DNA from: Tidjanibacter sp. | GTDB taxonomy: Bacteria; Bacteroidota; Bacteroidia; Bacteroidales; Rikenellaceae | DNA length: 61,542 nt | Direction of reading: 5' to 3' | Assembly: GCA_017390585.1 (NCBI GenBank) | Contig: JAFPBB010000066.1 | Location: 1 to 61,542, forward strand | In this document: positions 55,483 through 61,542 of the stretch, piece after piece | Position numbering within the stretch: position 1 is the stretch's first letter | How the letters are laid out: every line of letters starts with the position of its first letter | Notes under the pieces: generated by a model | Told to the model about the DNA's origin: nothing | Database searches by the model: none | Seen by the model: only the letters and a program-made list of their open reading frames with translations | Translations under genes and position numbers: made by a program

Positions 55483-57090
55483 CTATTTCTCCAACTTGGG
55501 ACCTGCAGCCACGAGAGCCTTGCCCTCCTCGTTGGTGGTGAACTTCGAGAAGTTCTTGATGAAGCGGCCAGCCAAATCCTCTGCCTTAACGGTCCACTCT
55601 GCCTCGGCAGCGTAGGTGTCGCGGGGATCGAGAATTGCGGGGTCAACGCCGGGAAGCTCGGTGGGTACGGTGAAATCGAAGTAGGGGATCTGCTTGGTGG
55701 GAGCCTTGTCGATCGAACCGTCGAGGATGGCGTCGATGATGCCACGGGTATCCTTGATCGAGATACGCTTGCCGGTGCCGTTCCAACCGGTGTTCACGAG
55801 GTAGGCGGTAGCGCCCGAAGCCTGCATACGTTTCACGAGCTCCTCACCATACTTGGTGGGGTGGAGCGAGAGGAACGCTGCGCCGAAGCAAGCCGAGAAG
55901 GTGGGAGTGGGCTCGGTGATGCCGCGCTCGGTACCTGCGAGTTTTGCGGTGAAGCCCGAGAGGAAGTAGTACTTGGTCTGCTCGGGAGTCAGGATCGACA
56001 CGGGAGGAAGCACGCCGAAAGCGTCGGCCGAGAGGAAGATAACCTTCTTGGCAGCGGGAGCCTTCGAGATGGGCTTCACGATGTTGTTGATGTGGTAGAT
56101 GGGGTAGGACACGCGGGTGTTCTCGGTCACGCTCTTGTCGGCGAAGTCGCAGTGGCCCTCGGCGTCAACGGTGACATTCTCGAGGAGTGCGTCGCGGCGG
56201 ATGGCGTTCCAGATGTCGGGCTCGCTCTCCTTGTCGAGGTTGATAACCTTGGCGTAGCAGCCACCCTCGAAGTTGAATACGCCCTCGTCGTCCCAGCCGT
56301 GCTCGTCGTCACCGATGAGCTGACGTTTGGGGTCGGTCGAGAGGGTGGTCTTACCGGTACCGGAGAGGCCGAAGAAGATTGCGGTCTCGCCCTTCTCGTT
56401 GGTGTTGGCCGAGCAGTGCATCGAAGCCATACCCTTCAGGGGGAGGAGGTAGTTCATATAGGAGAACATACCCTTCTTCATCTCACCACCATACCAGGTG
56501 TTGATGATCACCTGCATCTTCTCGGTGAGGTTGAACACAACGGCGGTCTCGCTGTTGAGGCCGAGCTCCTTGTAGTTCTCCACTTTTGCTTTGGAGGCGT
56601 TGAGCACCACGAAATCGGGCTCACCATAGTTTGCGAGCTCCTCCTCGGTGGGGCGGATGAACATATTCTTCACGAAGTGTGCCTGCCAAGCAACCTCCAT
56701 AATGAAACGGATTTTCAGACGGCTGTTCTCGTTGGCGCCGCAGAAGGTGTCCATAACATAGAGTTTCTTGCCGTTGAGCTGCTCGGTGGCGATCTTCTTG
56801 AGCTCCTTCCAAGCCTCGGGGGTCACGGGCTTATTGTCGTTTTTGTACTCCTCGCTGGTCCACCATACGGTATCCTTCGAGGTCTCATCCATCACGAAAA
56901 ATTTGTCTTTGGGCGAGCGGCCGGTGTAGATACCGGTCATCACGTTCACAGCGCCGGTCTCGGTGAGCTGGCCTTTCTCGAAGCCGGTGAGCTCGGGATT
57001 GGTCTCATCGATGAAGAGCTGCTCATAGGAGGGGTTGTAGATAATCTCGGCACCCTCGATGCCATACTTTTTCAAATCCAAAGTAGCCAT
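55483..57090 (-). CDS. pckA: Phosphoenolpyruvate carboxykinase (ATP)
   Basis: This 535-residue ATP-type PEPCK interconverts oxaloacetate and phosphoenolpyruvate. In anaerobic Bacteroidota it often runs in the CO2-fixing direction toward succinate. The P-loop [10 protein letters not shown] is at residues 241-250, with the kinase-1a motif before it and the metal-binding [20 protein letters not shown] after it. The N-terminal [12 protein letters not shown] is the oxaloacetate-binding region. The length matches the family. It is monocistronic; the -7 box at 57158-57165 lies about 70 bp upstream and is half of a palindromic divergent pair. Confidence 0.97.
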   Translation of the reverse strand: MATLDLKKYGIEGAEIIYNPSYEQLFIDETNPELTGFEKGQLTETGAVNVMTGIYTGRSPKDKFFVMDETSKDTVWWTSEEYKNDNKPVTPEAWKELKKIATEQLNGKKLYVMDTFCGANENSRLKIRFIMEVAWQAHFVKNMFIRPTEEELANYGEPDFVVLNASKAKVENYKELGLNSETAVVFNLTEKMQVIINTWYGGEMKKGMFSYMNYLLPLKGMASMHCSANTNEKGETAIFFGLSGTGKTTLSTDPKRQLIGDDEHGWDDEGVFNFEGGCYAKVINLDKESEPDIWNAIRRDALLENVTVDAEGHCDFADKSVTENTRVSYPIYHINNIVKPISKAPAAKKVIFLSADAFGVLPPVSILTPEQTKYYFLSGFTAKLAGTERGITEPTPTFSACFGAAFLSLHPTKYGEELVKRMQASGATAYLVNTGWNGTGKRISIKDTRGIIDAILDGSIDKAPTKQIPYFDFTVPTELPGVDPAILDPRDTYAAEAEWTVKAEDLAGRFIKNFSKFTTNEEGKALVAAGPKLEK

Positions 57091-57157
57091 AGTTACTTCT
57101 ATATTTTTTAGAGATAATAATGTGTTGTTTTGTGAAATTAACTTAACTAACCGAGTA

Positions 57158-57174
57158 CAAAGGTAATACCTTTG
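57158..57174. promoter_or_regulatory. Palindromic divergent -7 pair
   Basis: CAAAGGTA (57158-57165; TACCTTTG on the minus strand, for pckA) and TACCTTTG (57167-57174, + strand, toward the MITE-like element) are separated by one A, a perfect 17-bp palindrome. Compare 32334-32351. Confidence 0.65.
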
Positions 57175-57251
57175 TTGTTATTAGAAAAACACATCGTGTG
57201 AAATAATCATTAATTTTTCCTCCCCTACGAGGAAGAGGCTCTGTTTCAATT

Positions 57252-57467
57252 CAAAATTCAAAATGCAAAATTCAAAATTTTCCCACTCTAAGTTAGAGGG
57301 GGTGGCACGAAGTGCCGGGGGCGTGTGTCTTTTGCAATTCAAAATTATCCTTTTCGAAGCTTTTTGTAAAAAGCTTCACCAAAAACTTTTAGTGCAGACT
57401 TTACTCTACCCTTTTAAGGTCGTGCGCCGAAGGCCCATTAATTTTGAATTTTGCATTTTGAATTTTG
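57252..57467. mobile_element. MITE-like element with 28-bp terminal inverted repeats
   Basis: The left end (57252-57279) and right end (57440-57467) are identical 28-bp inverted repeats made of CAAAATT/CAAAATG heptads. Inside are CTCTAA/TTAGAG (57286-57298), GGCAC-GAA-GTGCC (57304-57316), GAAGCTTTTT/AAAAAGCTTC (57356-57377) and GCC-GAA-GGC (57426-57434), modules shared with 15.4-15.7 kb. No transposase is encoded. The element sits in the 403-bp pckA-hemW gap; the left part of the gap (57175-57251) holds only a CCTCCCCTACGAGG remnant. Confidence 0.65.
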
Positions 57468-57488
57468 CATTTCTTTCCCGTACCTTTG
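57457..57488 (+). promoter_or_regulatory. hemW promoter, upstream half inside the repeat
   Basis: TTTG at 57457-57460 (inside the right terminal repeat), a 20-bp spacer and TACCTTTG at 57481-57488. Only 5 bp separate the -7 box from the ATG at 57494, so the mRNA is probably leaderless. Confidence 0.65.
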
Positions 57489-57493
57489 GGGCA

Positions 57494-58597
57494 ATGAATG
57501 CCTCACTCTACATACACATCCCCTTCTGTCGCAAACTCTGCGGCTACTGCGATTTCTTCAAAACAATGTCGCTCACCCACAAGAGCGATGTGCTCGCCCG
57601 TATGGCGGTGGAGATGGCCGAAAGAGCCCCAATGTTGGAGGGGAAAACGCTGAAAACCATCTACTTCGGTGGCGGCACCCCAACGGTGTGTACCCCCGAG
57701 GAACTCGGCTCACTCATCCGTAGAGCAGGTGAAATTTTCGACACCTCGGCCGTGGAAGAAATTACGGTCGAGGCCAACCCCGACGACCTCACCGACGACT
57801 ACCTACGCAGGCTCCGTGGTGTGGGTGTCAACCGACTAAGCATCGGTATCCAATCTTTCCGCGACGAGGATCTGAGGACTATGAATCGTCGCCACACGGC
57901 TGCCGAGGCTGTGGAGGCTGTGCGCCGTGCTCGCTCGGCAGGGTTTGATAATATCTCCATCGACCTCATCTATGGTCTGCCCGAGGCGACGCTCGACGAT
58001 TGGCGGAGGAGTGTGGAGTGTGCCATCGCGCTCGGCGTGGAGCACATCTCGGCCTACCACCTCACCATTGAGGAGCGCACACCCTTTGGTAAACGTGGGG
58101 TGGAGACGGCCCCCGAGGAGTTGTCCGACGAGGAATATGTGACATTGTGCAACCTCCTCCGCGAGGCGGGTTATGAGCACTACGAAATATCCAATTTTGC
58201 ACGCCTCGGCCGCCGCTCGCGCCACAACTCGGCCTATTGGCAGGGTACTCCATATCTTGGTCTTGGCCCGGGTGCCCACTCTTTCGACGGCTCCCACACC
58301 CGAAGCTGGAATCCTCCCGCCCTGCGCCACTACCTCGACGGAGGTGCCGCAGAGAGCGAAACACTTTCGGAAACAGAACGTTATGAGGAGGTGGTGATGG
58401 TCTCGCTCCGCACCTCGGAGGGTGTGGATTTGGAGGCTTTGGAGCGGCGTTTTGGCTCCGAAGTGAGGGCTCGATTCTGTGGTGTTGCGGCCCCCTGGGT
58501 GGAGAGGGGAGTGCTCCACAGGAGCGATACGCACATCTGTTTCGATGAGTCGCATTGGCTCATCTCCGACTCCGTCATTGCCGAGTTCTTCGAGTAG
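57494..58597 (+). CDS. hemW: Radical SAM family heme chaperone HemW
   Basis: This 367-residue protein belongs to the HemN/HemW radical SAM family. The cluster cysteines lie in PFCRKLCGYCDF: Cys12, Cys16 and Cys19, followed by the FGGGTPT motif. The lack of an HemN-specific extended N-terminus and the presence of GPGAHSF point to HemW, the heme-binding chaperone, not to coproporphyrinogen dehydrogenase. ATG 57494 is chosen because MNASLYIHIPFCRKLCGYC is the family start; the longer frame upstream translates the MITE-like repeat. A -7 box ends 5 bp before the ATG, suggesting a leaderless transcript. Confidence 0.92.
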   Translation: MNASLYIHIPFCRKLCGYCDFFKTMSLTHKSDVLARMAVEMAERAPMLEGKTLKTIYFGGGTPTVCTPEELGSLIRRAGEIFDTSAVEEITVEANPDDLTDDYLRRLRGVGVNRLSIGIQSFRDEDLRTMNRRHTAAEAVEAVRRARSAGFDNISIDLIYGLPEATLDDWRRSVECAIALGVEHISAYHLTIEERTPFGKRGVETAPEELSDEEYVTLCNLLREAGYEHYEISNFARLGRRSRHNSAYWQGTPYLGLGPGAHSFDGSHTRSWNPPALRHYLDGGAAESETLSETERYEEVVMVSLRTSEGVDLEALERRFGSEVRARFCGVAAPWVERGVLHRSDTHICFDESHWLISDSVIAEFFE

Positions 58598-59010
58598 TCC
58601 AATCTGGGAAATATGTGACATCGTAGGGGTGGGTGTGAGGCACCTGCCCCTATCTGTTTGCCCACCCCGAGTTTTGGTCAAAATGAGTGTAGTGGATAAT
58701 ATTATTAAAAAAATTTAATAACACTCATAAAATATAGTTGTTTAGTTCGGAGAAAAACCCTATATTTGTCACATTGTTTTGCCTGTATCTTTTCCGTAGG
58801 AAAAACAGTATATGAAAAACGAAAAATCAGTATAATTTAACAAACAAAATCAGAATCCGCAAATAGCCATTTCCCCCCGTTGCCGAATGGGCGTTGTGAG
58901 CGGGAGGGCAAATCTCCAAAGGTCACGCATTAGGCGAGTGGTGCGAAAAGTGGTGGAGCCTCCACCAGAGCGACACGATGGGGCAAATGGATAGATGCAA
59001 ACGAAAAATT
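58598..59010. other. Intergenic region and long leader of the glycogen gene
   Basis: The 413-bp gap has an AT-only hairpin TTATTAAA/TTTAATAA (58702-58721), a promoter at 58738-58768 and about 235 nt of predicted leader. The leader has GTGA/TCAC enclosing GGAG/CTCC (58896-58926) and TGGTGGAG/CTCCACCA (58951-58967). An 8-codon mini-frame ATGAAAAACGAAAAATCAGT (58812-58835, stop TAA) resembles the start of the real gene. Confidence 0.6.
58738..58768 (+). promoter_or_regulatory. Promoter of the glycogen synthase-phosphorylase gene
   Basis: TTG at 58738-58740, a 20-bp spacer and TATATTTG at 58761-58768. The start near 58775 gives an unusually long leader (~235 nt). Confidence 0.75.
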
Positions 59011-61542
59011 ATGAAAAACGAAACAGTACAGAAACCGGATTATTTATTTGAGGTTAGTTGGGAGGTTTGCAACAAGGTGGGTGGCATCCACACCGTGCTT
59101 GCAACCAAGGCCCAGACAATGACAAAGGAGTTGGGTGATAAATATATCCTGATTGGTCCCGACATCAACCGCGAGGATGCAAACCCCGAGTTTGTGGAGG
59201 ACTTCAATATGTTGCGCGAGTGGAAACAGCTGCTCTATTCGCAGGGCTACCGCGTGAAGGTGGGCCGCTGGAATGTGGAGGGCTCGCCCGTGGCTGTCCT
59301 TGTGGACTTCTCCTCGCTTATCAGCAAGAAAGACGACATCCTGAAGTATCTTTGGGAGAACTATAAGGTGGACAGTATCAGCGGTCAGTGGGACTACATC
59401 GAGCCCGTGATTTTCGGCTTTGCTGCAGGTAAGGTGATTGAGAGCTATGTGAGCAACTTCTGCTCCTCGGCCGAGCGCACCGTGGCACACTTCCACGAGT
59501 GGATGACCGCGAGTGGTGGTCTCTACCTCCGCTCCGCTTCGCCCTATGTGGCCACCGTGTTCACCACCCACGCCACCGTTATGGGTCGCTGCATCGCCGG
59601 CAACGGACTCCCCCTCTACAGCGGTCTCGGAACTTTCAATGCCGACGACTTTGCCCGCCAGTTCAACGTTGTTGCCAAACACTCGCTCGAGAAGGTGGCA
59701 GCACGCAATCACGACGCATTCTGCACCGTTAGCCGCATCACCTCCAAAGAGGGTAAATATCTCCTCGGCGTGGAGGCAGATGTGATCACCCCCAACGGCT
59801 TCGAGGACGACTTCGTGTGGAAGGGTGAGGAGGCTGTAGAGCGTCGCAAATATGCACGCAAATCGCTCATCGAGGCTGCCGAGGCTTGCTACGGCACCAA
59901 GTTCGAGAAGGAGCCCCTGATTGTGGGCACCTCGGGCCGCTATGAGTTCAAGAATAAGGGTTTGGATGTGGTGCTGGAGGCTCTCAAGAGGGTCGCAGAG
60001 CGCGCACCCGAGGGCCGCGAGATTCTGGCACTCATCACTGTGCCTGCCGGCAATGAGGGTCCCCGTCGTGACCTCAGGGCCCACCTCGACGACCCCAAGA
60101 ACCCCATCGACCCCGCACAGCTGCGCTTCACCACCCACTACCTCTCGCACCCCGAGAGCGACCCCGTGGTGAAGAGCATCCTGGGTAGCTCTCTCGACAA
60201 GGTGGATTCGAGAGTGAAAGTCCTCTTTGTTCCCACCTATCTGCAGGGTGCCGACGGCATCTTCTCGATGAACTACTATGAGTGCCTCGTGGGTATGGAC
60301 CTCACCCTGTTTGCCTCCTACTATGAGCCTTGGGGCTACACCCCCCTGGAGAGTGTTGCCTTCTCGATTCCCACCGTCACCACCTCGCTCGCAGGCTTCG
60401 GTAAGTGGGTGGACGACCAGGATGGCAGCCACCTCGGCGTGAAGGTTATCGCTCGCAACGACTCCAACGACGCACAGGTTATCGACGCTCTGGCCGAGAC
60501 CGTGGAGCGCTACGCTATGATGGGCGAGAAGGAGTATGAGGAGATGAGGGCTTCGGCAGGCGAGGTTGCACGCACCGCATTGTGGGACAACTTCGTGCAG
60601 TACTACCGCGACGCCTATGCAGTGGCTCTCGATAGGGTTGTTACCCGCACCAATAAGGCAGTCTACGACGGTGGCGCCAAGACCGAGCAGGTCAACTTCG
60701 TGCGCCAGCAGCTGGTGAGCAGCCGTCCCTCGTGGAGCCGCCTGATGGTGGAGAAGAGCCTTCCCGAGAGGCTCCGCGCACTCGAGGTGCTCTCCAAGAA
60801 CCTCTGGTGGAGCTGGACCCTCGGCGCACACGAACTCTTTGAGTATATCGACGCCGAACTGTGGGCCGCAACCTCCAAGAACCCCATCGCCTTCCTCGAT
60901 AAACTCACCTACTCGAAGGTGAAAGAGCTGGAGCAGGATGAGACCTTCCTCGCAAAACTCGACGACGTCTATGCACAGTATCGCGCATATATGGCCAAGA
61001 AGAGCTCGGCACAGGGTCCCCGCATCGCCTACTTCTCGATGGAGTATGGTCTCCACTCGTCGCTGAAGATCTACTCGGGTGGTCTCGGCATCCTCGCCGG
61101 TGACTACATCAAGGAGGCTTCGGATAAGAACGTACCTATGGTGGCCGTGGGCTTGCTCTATCGCTATGGCTACTTCACCCAGAAACTCTCCGCACAGGGT
61201 GCACAGGAGGCTGCCTATGAGGCACAGAACTTCCTGAAACTCCCCATCTCGCCTGCACGTGACGAGACCGGCAACTGGTGCTCGGTGCAGGTGGCTCTCC
61301 CCGGCCGCACAGTCACTGCCCGCATCTGGAAGTGCGAGGTGGGCCGCACCGACCTCTACCTGCTCGATACCGACCACGAGCTTAACCTCGAGGAGGATAG
61401 GAGCATTACTCACCACCTCTATGGCGGTGACTTGGAGAATCGCTTGAAACAGGAGCTCTTGTTGGGCGTTGGCGGTATCCGCGCTTTGAATGCACTCGGT
61501 ATCAAGTCGGATATCTACCACTGCAATGAGGGCCACGCTGCC
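59011..61542 (+). CDS. Glycogen synthase-alpha-glucan phosphorylase fusion (5' part)
   Basis: The gene runs off the window after 844 codons. Residues 1 to ~560 are a GT3 (eukaryote-like) glycogen synthase: EVSWEVCNKVGGIHTVLATK at the start, HFHEWMTASGG, TTHATVMGR, and EPWGYTPLESVAFSIPTVTT near the acceptor site. After a junction, a DUF3417-like segment (LWWSWTLGAHELFEYID, from residue ~598) leads into a GT35 alpha-glucan phosphorylase domain (AYFSMEYGLHSSLKIYSGGL, ~672 on). The last residues are CNEGHAA. Such fusions are known in Bacteroidales and would build and shorten storage glucan in one protein. ATG 59011 gives the family start. Confidence 0.92.
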   Translation, partial: MKNETVQKPDYLFEVSWEVCNKVGGIHTVLATKAQTMTKELGDKYILIGPDINREDANPEFVEDFNMLREWKQLLYSQGYRVKVGRWNVEGSPVAVLVDFSSLISKKDDILKYLWENYKVDSISGQWDYIEPVIFGFAAGKVIESYVSNFCSSAERTVAHFHEWMTASGGLYLRSASPYVATVFTTHATVMGRCIAGNGLPLYSGLGTFNADDFARQFNVVAKHSLEKVAARNHDAFCTVSRITSKEGKYLLGVEADVITPNGFEDDFVWKGEEAVERRKYARKSLIEAAEACYGTKFEKEPLIVGTSGRYEFKNKGLDVVLEALKRVAERAPEGREILALITVPAGNEGPRRDLRAHLDDPKNPIDPAQLRFTTHYLSHPESDPVVKSILGSSLDKVDSRVKVLFVPTYLQGADGIFSMNYYECLVGMDLTLFASYYEPWGYTPLESVAFSIPTVTTSLAGFGKWVDDQDGSHLGVKVIARNDSNDAQVIDALAETVERYAMMGEKEYEEMRASAGEVARTALWDNFVQYYRDAYAVALDRVVTRTNKAVYDGGAKTEQVNFVRQQLVSSRPSWSRLMVEKSLPERLRALEVLSKNLWWSWTLGAHELFEYIDAELWAATSKNPIAFLDKLTYSKVKELEQDETFLAKLDDVYAQYRAYMAKKSSAQGPRIAYFSMEYGLHSSLKIYSGGLGILAGDYIKEASDKNVPMVAVGLLYRYGYFTQKLSAQGAQEAAYEAQNFLKLPISPARDETGNWCSVQVALPGRTVTARIWKCEVGRTDLYLLDTDHELNLEEDRSITHHLYGGDLENRLKQELLLGVGGIRALNALGIKSDIYHCNEGHAA

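Noticed and set aside
57263-57493. Longer N-terminus for hemW (76 extra residues)
   Set aside because: The extension is encoded by the MITE-like repeat and precedes the promoter; the family starts at 57494.
58896-58967. A known riboswitch class in the glycogen-gene leader
   Set aside because: I could not match the stems to cobalamin, TPP, FMN, SAM, glycine, lysine, c-di-GMP or glmS consensus features; left as an unassigned structure.

Overview
The window reads as a single chromosomal segment from a member of the Bacteroidales (Bacteroidota), probably a GC-rich gut lineage such as Alistipes/Rikenellaceae. The phylum call rests on repeated -7 elements of the TAnnTTTG type with a TTG/TTTG about 19-21 bp upstream, on Bacteroidota gene neighbourhoods (acpP-fabF-rnc, recF-DUF721), and on lineage-typical proteins: a glycogen synthase-phosphorylase fusion, FadL/OmpP1-type outer membrane proteins, Stealth proteins and lipoproteins with short lipoboxes. 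The genus is an inference. The DNA is almost entirely host core genome. I see no phage, integrase, transposase, rRNA operon or CRISPR array.

Layout. 0-5 kb: end of rpoB and all of rpoC, closed by a bidirectional terminator. 5-6.1 kb (-): pepE-yraN. 6.4-9.5 kb (+): acpP, an internal terminator, fabF, rnc, radC. 9.8-12.4 kb (+): plsY behind a structured leader, then a long-chain acyl-CoA ligase. 12.4-20.6 kb (-): a DUF5683-like envelope protein, prfB with no frameshift site, a radical SAM enzyme, a 690-bp repeat-rich gap, a four-domain lipoprotein and a pair of M16 peptidase subunits. 21-24.5 kb (+): pyruvate:ferredoxin oxidoreductase. 24.7-32.3 kb (-): rlmN-flippase-dut, rpmH, and FAD enzyme-glycosyltransferase-Stealth-rsmG. 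32.4-34.1 kb (+): a dolichol-phosphate-mannose-synthase-like transferase and a ketopantoate reductase family protein. 34.2-35.6 kb (-): rplS, surE. 35.7-41.5 kb (+): a complete RND efflux operon. 42-44.8 kb (-): a large secreted M16 peptidase. 45-48.2 kb: acyl-ACP thioesterase (+), recF-DUF721 (-), TPR membrane protein (+). 48.6-51.8 kb (-): a Ser/Arg-tailed lipoprotein and a FadL-family porin. 52-53.6 kb (+): proS. 54-57.1 kb: nitroreductase-like lipoprotein (-), tRNA-Leu(GAG) (+), pckA (-). 57.5-61.5 kb (+): hemW and the 5' part of the glycogen synthase-phosphorylase fusion.

The genes support transcription, translation, fatty-acid and phospholipid synthesis (acpP, fabF, plsY, acyl-CoA ligase, acyl-ACP thioesterase), fermentative carbon metabolism (PFOR, PEPCK, glycogen) and envelope biogenesis and export.

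The least explained material is non-coding. (1) A hairpin repeat family at 41.6-41.9 and 53.6 kb keeps its architecture through compensatory stem changes. (2) Composite repeats at 15.4-15.8 and 57.25-57.47 kb are built from mini-hairpins, several with GNA triloops; the second is a MITE-like unit with 28-bp terminal inverted repeats, one of which supplies the upstream part of the hemW promoter. (3) (TTTTGAA)n tracts sit at the same distance from the -7 box in front of rpmH and rplS. (4) A 20-bp motif with ECF-sigma-like spacing precedes two envelope transcription units. (5) Palindromic back-to-back -7 boxes occur twice. These came from reading by eye, without alignment or database searches.
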